The notes under the pieces: generated by a model
Databases searched by the model: none
What the model saw: only the letters and a program-made list of their open reading frames with translations
Told to the model about the DNA's origin: nothing
Position numbers and translations under genes: made by a program
Part shown: in pieces, positions 11,402 to 22,929 of the stretch
Layout of the letters: every line of letters begins with the position of its first letter
Numbering within the stretch: the first letter of the stretch is position 1
NCBI GenBank assembly: GCA_003990745.1
Contig: RBNI01000009.1
Span: 1 to 64,000 of the forward strand
Direction: 5' to 3'
Source: Jimgerdemannia flammicorona
Lineage: Eukaryota; Mucoromycota; Endogonomycetes; Endogonales; Endogonaceae
Length of the DNA: 64,000 nt

Positions 11402-12499
11402 ATGACCACCGAGATCTACAACCGCATCTGCGCTGACATTTGGAATGCCATTGTCAACCAAGCCACACCCCCTCTGCCCCTTATGAATATCCATAGCCTC
11501 GCACCCCTCTACTTCATGGAAGCTTGATGGAATGCCCTGAACATACTTAACGAGGCCCACCAGATCAGACAAATCTCAAGCTACTACCAGATCGGCCACC
11601 TCTTGGAAGACATGATCGAACACCACTATGATACAGACATTACCCAGATGTCTCAACATCAGAAACTCATTGTCCGCAAATACCGAGAACTCTTCTATAA
11701 GTACAGTACCTTTATTCTCTGCCTCCGAGTTACTACCAGCGAAATGGTTGCTACTCTGTCCTACGGCCAAATCGATGACATGATACAAGAACTCAACCAC
11801 AAGTATCTTGAGTATGTTCAGACTACTGACAGAACCTTCCCACACTCTGACAACTACATCCTGCAAATGCCCCAAGTTGGATATGCCATAAAGGACATCT
11901 ATGATATAATTAACTTCGATGAAGACAAAGCAGAAGACAATGATCCCTCTGATGCTGACATGACCTCAAGTCAAGGATCTCTACCAATCCTGATCATACC
12001 GCCAACCTTGCCAATGAACTTACAACAGTTTATAACCACATACGAGACTTATTAGGACAATGATCACTAGCATGAATACTAACCTGCATTTACCCCCGAT
12101 TACTTCAACTACAATGAAGAGACCGGAGAACACAACCTGTACCTTCAGACAACCCTCGAGATCGAACCAACAACTCCACCACCTGAGTATGAGCGACATG
12201 AACCACAGCTGCCAGCTTACTACAACCCTATAACTCATAGTGCTGTAATCTATAGAAGGTACGCAGATAGCGAATCTGATGAAAGCGAAGACAATATACC
12301 CCTCCTTCGCCCACCAACACCTTATCTAGCATACGAGACAGACGATGCTATCCTGTGGGATAGAGACGAAGTCCCAATATATTATTACCTCAGCCAACAA
12401 GGAGAAGTAATCCGTGAACCATTCTTCCTAGATGACTACTTCTTCAGAGATGATGCAATCGATGGTGATGTTATCGAAGACTACCCAGACAGTGTGTAA
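11402..12499 (+). pseudogene. LTR-embedded 365-codon reading frame of family A/B (A 5' copy)
   Basis: Not a family I recognise. An ATG 288 bases into the LTR opens a frame of 366 codons ending in TAA. This copy has four internal stops (one TGA near codon 42 and three near codons 219-227); the 3' LTR copy reads Q or W at those places, except where it has its own different stops. The protein would have a mixed helical first half (LAPLYFMEA, ITQMSQHQKLIVRKYRELF, MVATLSYGQIDDM), then an acidic, Pro/Tyr-rich second half (ADSESDESEDN, IYYYLSQQGEVIREPFFLDD). It lies in U3, upstream of the TATA box. No transmembrane segment or zinc motif is seen. It is the same length in both A LTRs and recognisable in both B LTRs. 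Confidence 0.75.
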
Positions 12500-12688
12500 A
12501 CCTATAAATAGCCTAACAGTCATAGTATAATTAGATTAGTCTTATACGATGTAATGGTGAACTGACTCAGCAGTCAGATGATCTCTTGACATGTCAGATC
12601 ACACTTGTACTACGTGACTGCATTCTGACTCAGCAAAGCACTTAGTGCTACATCCATATCTAGTATAGTCCAGATAGCCCCTCACTAG

Positions 12689-12819
12689 TATAAATACCCC
12701 CTTCCCCAGACCTCAGAATCTCAGACCTGAACAATTCGAACACAACTCCTGAGCACTTCCTCACAATATCTCTTCACATAACTATTCCTAGTATAGCCAT
12801 ATCATGAATAGTGAATAAA
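12689..12819 (+). promoter_or_regulatory. TATA box and polyadenylation signal in A 5' LTR
   Basis: TATAAATACCCCC at 12689, then AATAAA at 12814-12819. They place the transcription start downstream of the embedded reading frame, leaving U3 about 1600 bases long. Confidence 0.6.
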
Positions 12820-13177
12820 CCTATTTAATAATCCACAAACCACTCTTAAGTAAATCTGCTCCCCATTAGGTCCTACTCCTAACCCCATCACAAAATTTCC
12901 TAATTGAGTATTGTCTGCAGCGATACGCTGATTCAACTAAGCTAGTCTTAGTTTCTTGAACTTCCTGAAATATGGAAAATCCTGAACATCCAGAACTAGT
13001 CTGAAAAAGGACTTTGGTTGAGATGTCAACCCGATCTTGAAATCAATAAGCATAGAGGATGTACTCCATATGAAATTGATCTTGATCATAAGAAAACAGT
13101 CTTCCAGAATATCCAGAACTTCTAGAAAACTCTTCCAGAACTATATAATGGTTACCCTAAAAAGCAACCCTCTTATA

Positions 13178-13200
13178 ACTTAGTAGCAGCGGTTTATAAT
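13178..13200 (+). other. Primer-binding site of element A
   Basis: The LTR is followed by ACTTAGTAGCAGCGG here and by ACTTGATAGCAGTAG in B. Undoing the G-to-A changes gives TGGTAGCAGCGG, close to the complement of a eukaryotic initiator tRNA-Met 3' end. Confidence 0.5.
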
Positions 13201-15204
13201 CCAATTCTACTTCAAGACACTTCCTCACTCCACTATAAACCCTTCTGTAAATTCCTACAAGTTGGTATAAAGCCCAACCTCTGAACTGGAATTTATTCTG
13301 AACTATCTGACAATCTGGAGAGAATTGAACCTGACATACAAGGACAATTTGACCTTCACACCTGCAACAAGTGGGACAAACTTCATTCAAAAAAAGAAGT
13401 ACTCCGATTAAATCAACAAATAGGCGAACACCTATTCACTGAACTCCTTGCACTACACCCAGTAAGTCAAGATGAAGAAGGTCTTATAGAAGCCTTCTTT
13501 ACTCTTCTCAACAAGAGTTTTGTCAGCTCTACAAATCTGAGCAACCTAGGATAACCAGCAGCAGTCTTTCTAGCCTTAGTTCCTTATGAAGCCCAAGCCT
13601 CTATAGCCAAGTGGCTCAACTCTACTGACTTTCACCATACCAGAACTAAGACCGCATTATACTACCAATTCCAGAATAGCAAGGCCGGCCATATTCTTAA
13701 GGAAGAAGCAAGAGAAACCCTTCATCAACTACCTGATCCTGAACCTGAAGCAGGCCCTGCTACAGCCCTACCTGAATCTGAAACCAATACCAAACCAGAA
13801 CTTGACTTTGAATTAAGTCTATCTGAAATCAGATATACAACTGATTCTGTCTACTTTGATGCCGAGCAAACCCAAGTACACAGAGACCAAACCCAAGAGG
13901 AGGAGGAGTATCTCAGTGAATTCGATCCCAGATATACCACCGAAGGAGATGTACCTCCATCAGGACAGAATACATCTACACAGCAACAGACAGCCATCTA
14001 TCAAGCCCTTACTCCAGACCCACAACTATTACTCCAGCAACTTACACAGACTCAAAGAACTCCATCACACTCTGCACTAGTATCTCAAGTAGTACCAGTA
14101 ATACCACTACCAGTAGTTCAACTGTCTCCAGTAAACAACATGGCAAACCAACAGATTCTAGACCTTACAGCCCAGGTAGCCATAATGGTAGCAACCATTA
14201 CTGCCTTAGCTGAACAGATCTGACCTACAAAAAATCTGAGTCTACCTACCTTCTATGGTACTGCACAAGAAGTCCAAAGCTTCATTAGTGTAGTTGACAC
14301 TAACTTTGAAGCCAATCAATAGACCAATGAGCAAGTTGCTGACCACATTCTAACAAACAACCAAGACCACACTCTGGAACAACTCTTTGCTACCACTACC
14401 GCCTATGTCCGCCAAGTTGTTATATTCTTCCAAGGACCTGCTGAAGAATGGTGGTGAACCCTTCTCGAAAAACCCCTCATATGGGACACCTGACCTGCAG
14501 TAGTTGCTCAGAATACAGCAAATAATGCCCCAGGATATGGAGACCATCCTGCAGCCCCTAGACTTAAACAACTCATGATTGCTCAATATCACAGTGAAAC
14601 CATGATCACTGAATCCCAAGTAAAACTCTGCAACCTCAAATTCGATGTATATGGTAAGGAGGAATTCGAAACCTTCTGTACAAAACTCGAGTCACTCCTG
14701 AACACTGTTGGCCTAGGATATATTGCCAATGACGAAGCATGAAATGGTATCAGAGCAGATCATCTATTTGATGCCCTGCCTGAATGGCTTACTAGAAAAA
14801 TCTGAGAACAAGGACGCCCAGTTGGTTGTGACCACCAACAATGGTGCCTAGCAAGAATCAAGACTATGGTCAAGTGGATCCTAACAGCTGGACCCATTCT
14901 GCCCTGAAGACAATTCAACAACAAGGAAAAGACTTGGACCAAGAAAGAAGAACCCAAGCATGAAGCATCCCGAGCTCCCTCAACATCCACTTTGTGAACA
15001 CCCAGAAATCATGAACCCACCCAGCCGAGTACCTTCAAGAAACTCACTGAAGGCAAAAGGAATGAACTTAGAAGAAGCAGAGCATGCTTCTATTGCCAAA
15101 AGACAGGACACATGACCAGTGCCTGCCCTAACCGAAAACCCTGAATGGCAACATGAGCAACTGTTACCACCCTGCACCACCTCAACAATCTGACTACCAG
15201 AATA

Positions 15205-15640
15205 CTAGACTTTGTCAAGTTAAGACAAACTGCTAAGGCCCCAACTAAAGAAAGTCAAAAAGTGGCTGAATATGACTTGTATGCAGCTGAAGAAGCTACA
15301 GTCTCCAACCGAGAAGTCAAGCAAGTCTACACAGGAATCAGCATCCAAATCCCTGAAGGACATGTTGGAAGAATATACTGTTACAGCAGCCTAGTATTGA
15401 AAGGACTCTCAGTAGAAGGAGGAGTCATTGACGAAGATTACACAGGCAAAATTATTGTCCTCATCTGAAACCACAGTTGGACACCCTTCAAAATTCCCAT
15501 TGGATTCTGTATTACCCAGATCCTATTCGAAAAAATCAAGTCAACCCTGACAGTCAAGGAAGTCCCAGAACTACTGCCCACCATCAGAGGATCTAAAGGA
15601 TTTGGCTCATCAAACAAGGTCCCAGTCCAACCTACCATAA
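15205..15640 (+). pseudogene. dUTPase domain of element A
   Basis: Part of the Gag-Pol frame, between the CCHC knuckle and protease. Motif 1 is AEYDLYAAEEATV and the beta core TGISIQIPEGHVGRI. The motif 2 region is YSSLVLKGLSV, motif 3 GVIDEDYTGKIIVLI, motif 4 IPIGFCITQILFEKI, and motif 5 RGSKGFGSSN. The catalytic aspartate of motif 3 is present. Element B has the same domain on the minus strand at about 27006-26560. The arginine usual in motif 2 is not obvious, so activity of the parent enzyme is uncertain. Confidence 0.8.
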
Positions 15641-18600
15641 ACAAAGAAGAACAATTCTACAAGAAAATTGAAGATGGATATGTACCAAGTGGCTGATGCC
15701 TCCATGGCATTGGAATGTACTCTTCCCGAATGATTGATGATTGCTTCTCTTGTGTCAATGAACTGGCTCAAAGAAGAACCAACCGAAGGAAAGCTCCTAC
15801 AACTGAAATTACTACCATTGGATCAGACAAACTGCTTACACTTAAAGCTTTTATCAATCGAACACTTGTCAAGATCATGATAGACAGTAGTGTCTCAGGC
15901 AACTTCATCAACAAAGAAACAGCCAACAGACTCAAGGTCTTCACCTCTCTGGTACAACAAACTCAAGCAGTTGCTACAGCTGATGGAATCTCACATGTCA
16001 TTAGCAAGGAAGTCTGCAATCTACCCTTCCGAATTGGTGACTACCAAGTACATGTTACCTTCTAGATTGTACCACTTCCTGACAACGAAATCATCCTTGG
16101 AACTCCATGGTTGAAACAAGAGAACCCCATGATCGATTGGGTAAACCATTCTCTGACCATCAAGAAAGGATGCCATAACTTCAAACTGTAAGGCAAAAAG
16201 GACCCACTCAACTCTAGTGACCCTGGACCAAAGATCACCCACATTAATAAGCTACAACTCAAGAAATTGGCCAAGAAATGCCCTCTCTTTGCTATCTCCA
16301 TTTGTTCATCCAAAGGAGAACCTGAGAACTCTGAAGAAGACTTTTCCAAAGTTGACAGCCATGTCAGACTACTACTCCAGAAATTCTGAGACATATTTCC
16401 TAAGAAACTCCCAAAAGGCCTACCTCTCAAATAAGCAGTGGACCATGCCATCAAGACTATTCCAGATGCCAAGCCAGCCTTCAAGTCAATCTACCACATA
16501 TCCCTGAGAGAAATTGATGCACTTAAGAAAGAAATTGACAAACTTCTGGAACAAGGATTCATCAGACCCAGTATATTACCTTATGGTGCACCAGTTCTCT
16601 TTGTTGTCAAGAAAGGAGGAGACCTGCGAATGTGTATTGATTACTGCAACCTCAATAAACAGACTATCAAGAACTATTGCCTGCTACCCAGAATCGATGA
16701 AATATTCGATAGACTTACCAATCCACAATTCATGAGCTCTTTTGACCTGCGAAATAGGTACTGGCAAATTGCTATGAAAGAAGAAGACATCTACAAGACA
16801 GCCTTCTGAACCTGCTATGGACATTTCGAATTCCTGATTATGCCCTTTGGCTTAACTAATGCTCCTGCAACCTTTCAGACACTGATGAATACCATTTTGC
16901 ACTCATACTTGGACAAATTTGTTGTTATCTACATTGACAATATTCTAGTCTTCAGCAAAACCCTGGAGGAACATCTTGAATACCTTAAGCTAGTACTACT
17001 GAAACTCTGAGAGAACAGACTCTTCACAAAACTCAGCAAGTGCAAATTTCTCCTGAAAGAAATCCAATTCCTTGGACATATTGTCACACCAAATGGAATT
17101 AAAGTGGACCCCAGCAAAATCTCCACAATCAAAGATTGGCCCAGACCCAAGAAGCTGAAAGACCTCTAGTCATTCCTAGGACTAGCAAACTATTACAGAC
17201 GATTTGTTGCCAACTTCGCCAAAATCGCCACTGCCCTTACCCAAATGACCAAGCACAGCAAGAAAGAAGAACAACCCTGGACTATGAAACAAGAGAAAGA
17301 CTTCAACAATCTTGCAAATTGGGGACCCGAACAAGATACAGCCTTTTAAGCATTGAAAGATACTTTGATAATCACTCTAGTACTTTAAGCAGCAAATCCT
17401 GCCCTACCATATAAAGTTACCACCGATGCCTCTGACCTAGCTCTTGGAGCAGTACTCATGTAAGAAGGACACCCTGTAGCCTATCACTCCCACAAGTTCA
17501 ATGATGCTGAAATCAACTATGCAACTCATGAGAAGGAAATATTAGCCATCATAGACACTCTGATCAAATGGCGACTATACCTAGAAGGAGCACACTTCAC
17601 TGTATTGACTGACCACAAGTTATTAGTCAACATCAAGACCCAGGCTACCCTTTCTCGAAAGCAAGCCAGATGGATGAAAGTTCTCACCAACTTTGACTAT
17701 GAAATCCAATACCGCCCTGGCAAGGAAAACATTGTTGCCAATGCAATCTCCAGACCACCCATTGAAGAAGTTATCCAAACTCTCATCCTGGTTACAAACT
17801 CCATCATGGAACAAATTATTACAACATGTGCTGATGATAAGGAAGCTCAAGCACTCTGAGAAATCCTGAACAGTGATGATGCTGACAAGCGTACCCAGTA
17901 CAACCAATATCAACTCAAAGATAATGCTATCTACTACAAGGACAGATTGTATGTCCCAAACAACTGAGACCTCTGAAGGACTATCCTATTCGAATGTCAT
18001 AATGCCCCTACAGCCAGACACTTAGGATTTGATAAATGCTATGAAGTTATCTCTCAAAACTTCTATTGGCCCTGAATGACAGATCAACTCAAGACCTACA
18101 TCACTTCCTGTAATGTCTGCCAACACAACAAGTCCTCAACACTAGCAAAACCTAGTCTACTCCACTCTATCCCAGTACCATCTGCTAATTGGGAACAAGT
18201 CTCTGTGGACTTCATTGTGCAACTACCCCGAACCAAGAACAGGAAAGATGCAATTGTTATCTTTGTGGACTATCTCAGCAAACAAGCTCATTTTATACCA
18301 ACCACTACCACTGCAATAGCACCAGACATAGCTATACTCTTGTTTGACAACATCTTCCGCTATCATAGTCTTCCTAAGATCATTGTTAGTGACCGAGACC
18401 CGAAATTCACCAGCCATTTTTGGAAAGCCCTCCATGTGCACCTTGGAACAAAACTTGCACTATCTACAGTATTTCACCCCAAAACTGATGGCTAAACTGA
18501 AAGGATGAACCAAACTCTGGAATAAATACTAAGAAACTATGTCTTCTACAGACAAGATGATTGGTATGAACATCTTACTACAGTCAAGTTTGCTTATAAC

Positions 18601-19074
18601 AACAGCAAGCAAGCCTCTCTTGGAATGACTCCATTCTTCGCCAATACTGGACAAAACCCAAACACTCCTCTGACACTCATCCAAACTACTAAAGAACCCT
18701 CCACAGTCAAAGCTGTTGAAGAATTCTTACTCCGAATGCATAATCTAAGCCAGATTACAATTGAGAATTTATCGTGAGCTCAAGAACAATAGTCATAGTA
18801 TATTAACCAACACTATCGAGAAGAAACCTTCAATATTGGAGAAAAAGTTCTATTAGACATCCGAGGATACCGAGTTGACAACCTCAAGCACAGACCATCT
18901 ACAAAGCTGAACAGCAAGTTCATTGGACCATTTGAAGTTATTTCACAAGTCTCTCTGACCTCCTACAAATTGGCACTACCAGACACCATTAAGATTCACC
19001 CAGTCTTCAATGTCTAATGTCTCAAGCAATACAATGACAATGATGATGAACTATTCCTGAACTGAACTACAAAA

Positions 19075-19262
19075 CCACCTGCACCTGTCATTATAAATGA
19101 CCAAGAAGAATATGAAGTTGAACAAATCCTCAACAGATGTGGCCACAAGAACCACCCAGAGTATCTCATTAAATAGAAAGGATATCCAATCCATGATACA
19201 ACATGGGAACCCAAGACCAATCTCCAGAATGCTACTGACTTAGTTCAGGAATATGATTTCTT
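19075..19262 (+). pseudogene. Chromodomain at the end of element A Pol
   Basis: After the integrase the frame reads EYEVEQILNRCGHKNHPEY, L-I-K, a stop in place of W, KGYPIHDTTWEPKTNLQNAT. This is the three-strand-plus-helix chromodomain pattern with its WEP motif, marking the family as chromovirus. Such domains can steer integration to methylated histone marks, which would fit insertion into existing transposons. B has the same domain at about 23120-22950. Confidence 0.75.
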
Positions 19263-19689
19263 GAACAACTGAATACTGAATACTCCTACACCTATCAGTA
19301 CATAATATATATTACCCTTCTGAATATTATAATTATCACGAACCTAATCAAGAACTCAGCAAGACAGAACAAAAGAATACTGACCCTCTGGAAAAATAGC
19401 AAAACTGAAAGCCAGCCTATTCTCCTCATACCACTGGTGGGAAACGAGGTGTAGACATTTAAGAAGATTCCTTAGAGGAAATTCTCCAGCAGTGAATGAT
19501 ATCAGAATCACTTCCGGCATACGGCATTGAATATACAACCCTTTAATGTGTGAATCCAATGCGTTAGACAACTGTACTACAAGCATGCCACTTTCTGAAA
19601 AAATGGACTTTACTGAACTTTTGATCTCCCAAACAGTGTAACAACACTAGAACAAAATTAGAAGGCCCCGACGAGGATGTCGAAAGCTA

Positions 19690-19701
19690 AGAAGGGGAGA
19701 G
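19690..19701 (+). other. Polypurine tract of element A
   Basis: AGAAGGGGAGAG directly before the 3' LTR; it primes plus-strand DNA synthesis in LTR elements. B has its complement at about 22513-22525. Confidence 0.6.
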
Positions 19702-19702
19702 T

Positions 19703-21766
19703 TGTAAGCGCACAACCTCCAAGCCACAGAAATCACACATCACCCTCTTAACAAGCTACTGAAATCACATGTGACCTCTGAACAAATCTGGAAATCACCT
19801 GTATGATCATGAAGCTGAGTCAAACAGAAGTCACAGCGCATAAAGCTGAGTCAATACGAAGTCACAGAACATAAGGTTCATACAAACGGAATCTTACCAA
19901 TCAAGAACAGATACATATATACTGAGCCCTGAGATGCGTCGAAACAGAGAACCAAAACAAATAATAACCACAACTTCCAAACACACAAACATGACCACCG
20001 AGATCTACAACCACATCCATGCTGACATTTGGAATGCCATTGTCAACCGAGCCACACCCCCTCTGCCCCTCATGAATATCTATAGCCTCGCACCCCTCTA
20101 CTTTGTGGAAGCTCAATGGAATGCCCTGAACATACTTAATGAGGCCCACTGGATTGGACAAATCTCAAGCTACTACCAGATCAGCTGCCTCTTGGAAGAT
20201 ATGGTCAAACACCACCATGATACAGACATTACCCAGATGTCTCAACATCAGAAACTCATTGCCCGCAAATACCGAGAACTCTTCTATGAGTATAGCACCT
20301 TTATTCCCCACCTCCAAGTTACTATCAGCAAAATGGTTGCTACCCTGTCCTACGGCCAAATTGATGACATGATATAAGAACTCAACCACAAGTATCTCGA
20401 GTATGTTCAGACTACTGACAGAACCTTCCTGCATCCCGATAACTACATCCTGCAAATGCCCCAAGTTGAATACGCCATGAAGGACATCTACGATATAATC
20501 AACTTCGATGAAGATGAAGCAGAAGACAATGATCCCTCTGATACTGATATGATCTCAAGCCAAGGATCTCTACCAACCCTGATCACACTGCCAACCTTGC
20601 CGATGAACTTACAACAGTTCATAACTACATACGAGACTTATTGGGACAATGATTACTGGTATGAATACCAATCTGCATTCACCCCCGATTACTTCAACTA
20701 TAATGAAGAGACTAGAGAACACAACCTGTACCTTCAGACAACTCTCAAGATCGAACCAACAACTCCACCACCTGAGTATGAGTGATATAAACCACAGCTG
20801 CCAGCTTACTACAACTCTGTGACTCATAGTGCTATAACCTATAGAAGGTACGCAGATAGTGAATCTGATGAAAGCGAAGACAATATACCCCTCCTTTGCC
20901 CACCAATATCTTATCCAGTATATGAGACAGATGATGCTATCCTGTGAGATGGAGATGAAGTCCCAATATATTATTACCTCAGCTAACAAGGAGAAGTAAT
21001 CCACGAACCACTCTTCCTAGATAACTACTTCTTCAGAGATGATGCAATCGATGGTGATATCATTGAAGACTACCCAGACAGTATGTAAACCTATAAATAG
21101 TCTAACAGTCATAGTATAATTAGATTAGCCTTGTATGATGTGATGGTGAACTGACTCAGCAGTCAGACGATCTCTTGACATGTCAGATCACACTTGTACT
21201 ACATGACTACATTCCGACTCAGCAAAGTACTTAGTGCTACATCTATATCTAGTATAGTCTAGATAGCCCCTCACTAGTATAAATACCCCCTTCCCCAGAC
21301 CTCAGAATCTCAGACCTGAATAATTCGAACACAACTCCTGAGCACTTCCCCACAATATCCCTTCACATAACTACTCCTAGTATAGCTATATCATAAATAG
21401 TGAATAAACCTATTTAATAACCCACAAACCACTCTTAAGTAAATCTGCTCCCCGTTAGGTCCTACTCCTAACCCCATTACAAAATTTCCTAATTGGGTAT
21501 TGTCTGCAGCGATACGCCGATTCAACTAAGCTGGTCTTAGTTTCTTGAACTTCCTGAAATACGGAAAATCCTGAATATTCAGAACTAGTCCAAAAAAGGA
21601 CTTTGGTTGAGACATCAACCCGATCTTGAAATCAATAAGCGTAGAGGACGTACTCCATACGAAATTGATCTTGACCATAAGAAAACAGTCTTCCAGAATA
21701 TCCAAAACTTCTAGAAAACCCTTTCAGAACTACGTAATGGTTACCCTAAAAAGCAACCCTCTTACA
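19703..21766 (+). repeat. 3' LTR of element A
   Basis: 2064 bases, same length as the 5' LTR. TATAAATA at 21278-21285 and AATAAA at 21403-21408 lie at the same offsets as in the 5' copy. Confidence 0.9.
19991..21088 (+). pseudogene. LTR-embedded reading frame of family A/B (A 3' copy)
   Basis: The same 366-codon frame as in the 5' LTR, 288 bases into the LTR, ending at TAA 21086-21088. It has a few stops of its own (TAA for CAA near codon 129, TGA where the 5' copy has CGA, TGA for TGG), but none of the other copy's four. Together the two copies imply an uninterrupted 365-residue ancestor. This 3' copy is the one the genomic RNA would carry, downstream of pol. Confidence 0.75.
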
Positions 21767-21771
21767 ATTGG

Positions 21772-22511
21772 AGTGTAGGAAGGTTCTATCTATGGTCTGA
21801 ATATACTCAAGGTACTTATGGTTGAGTTCTTATATTATGTTATCTATTTGGCCATAGGATAGAATAGTGAGCATTTCAGCAGTAGTAACTTAGAGACAGA
21901 GAATAACAGTACTATACTCATAGAAGAGTTCTTGATATTTATAGACAATGAGTTTCTGGTATTGAGATATCTGAGTAATATCTATATTATAGTAGTGTTT
22001 GACCATATCTTCTAGGAGGTAGCTGATCTGGTAGTAGCTTGAGATTTGTCTGATTTAGTGGGCCTCACTAAGCATATTCAGGGCATTCTATTGAGCTTTT
22101 ACAAAGTAGAGGAGTGCTAAGCTATGGATATTCATAAGAGGTAGAGGAGGTATGGCTCAGTTGACAATGGCATTCCTAATATCAGCATGGATATGGTTGT
22201 AGATCTTGGTGGTTATATTTGTGTATATTCAGGAGTTAAGATTGTTTGTTTAGTTTATTTTGGTTCTCTGTTTCAATATATCTTAGTGCTTGGTATATAT
22301 GCATTTGGTTCTGATTAGTAAGATTCTGTTTGTATGAATCTTATATTCCATGACTTCAAGTTGACTCAGCTTTGTGTGCTGTAACTTTGGTTTAACTCAG
22401 CTTCATAATCTTGCAGGTAATTTCCAGATTTGTTCAGAGGTCATATGTGATTTTGGTGACTTGTTCTAAGAGTGATATGTGATTCAGTGGCTTAGAGATT
22501 GTATGCTTACA
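21772..22511 (-). repeat. Element B left LTR, second part
   Basis: Continues the LTR begun at 9820 once A is removed. It covers the first part of the embedded frame and the LTR 5' end, finishing ...GCTTACA, with the complement of the polypurine tract next. Confidence 0.85.
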
Positions 22512-22929
22512 ACTCTCCCCTTTTTAGCTTTCGATGTCCTCATCAAGACCTTCTAATTTTGTTCTAGTATTATTATACTATTTGAGAGGTCAAAAGTCTA
22601 ATAAGGTCCATTTTTCTCAGAAAGTGACATACTTATAGTACAGTTACCTAATATATTGGATTTATATATTAAAGGGTTGTGTGTTCAATGCTGTATGCCA
22701 GAAGTGATTCTGACATCATTCACTGCTGGAGAATTTCCTCTAAGAAATCTTCTTAAATATCTATGTCTCATTTCCTACCAGTAGTATGAGGAGAATAGGC
22801 TTGCTTTCAGTTTTGTTAATTTTCTGAGAGTTGGTATTCTTTTATCTTAACTTGCTGAGTTCTTGATTTTGTTTATAATAATTATAATGTTTAGAAGAGT
22901 AATATATAGTATATACTGATAGGTATCAG

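Larger units (their letters stand above)
11114..13177 (+). repeat. 5' LTR of element A
   Basis: 2064 bases, collinear with 19703-21766 with substitutions only. It holds a 365-codon frame (11402-12499), TATAAATA at 12689-12696 and AATAAA at 12814-12819. All of these lie at identical offsets in the 3' LTR. Confidence 0.9.
13250..19280 (+). pseudogene. Gag-Pol polyprotein of element A, one frame with stops
   Basis: A single frame runs through gag and pol. Gag begins without a clear ATG and includes Gln/Pro-rich sequence and a capsid-like part (LPTFYGTAQEVQSFI, FQGPAEEWW, YGKEEFETFCTKLESLL). The CCHC knuckle CFYCQKTGHMTSAC is at about 15089. The dUTPase follows, then protease (MIDSSVSGNFINKETANRL, about 15880; EIILGTPWLKQENPMIDW). 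RT spans about 16440-17160 and has YIDN where YIDD is expected. RNase H (TTDASDLALGAVL, 17415; LTDHKLL) and integrase (CNVCQHNKSS; VDFIVQLP; SDRDPKFTSHFW) lead to a chromodomain. Most stops are TGA at positions where arginine fits, consistent with CGA losing its CpG. Element B keeps DSG in protease and YIDD in RT, so those losses are specific to A. Confidence 0.9.
11114..21766 (+). mobile_element. Gypsy/chromovirus element A, full length
   Basis: 10,653 bases with two LTRs of exactly 2064 bases (11114-13177 and 19703-21766). LTR ends are TGTAAG...CTTACA. It is flanked by ATTAG/ATTGG (11109-11113 and 21767-21771), a five-base duplication with one G/A change. Domain order: PBS, gag, CCHC knuckle, dUTPase, protease, RT, RNase H, integrase, chromodomain, polypurine tract. 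It is inserted into the left LTR of B, a member of its own family. In-frame stops make it non-autonomous now. Confidence 0.9.

Noticed and set aside
13250..19280. Reassigned genetic code with TGA read as Arg or Trp in element A
   Set aside because: TAA and TAG also occur in the frame, B and the LTR copies have sense codons at several of the same sites, and host genes in the window end with TAA or TGA. CpG decay explains it.
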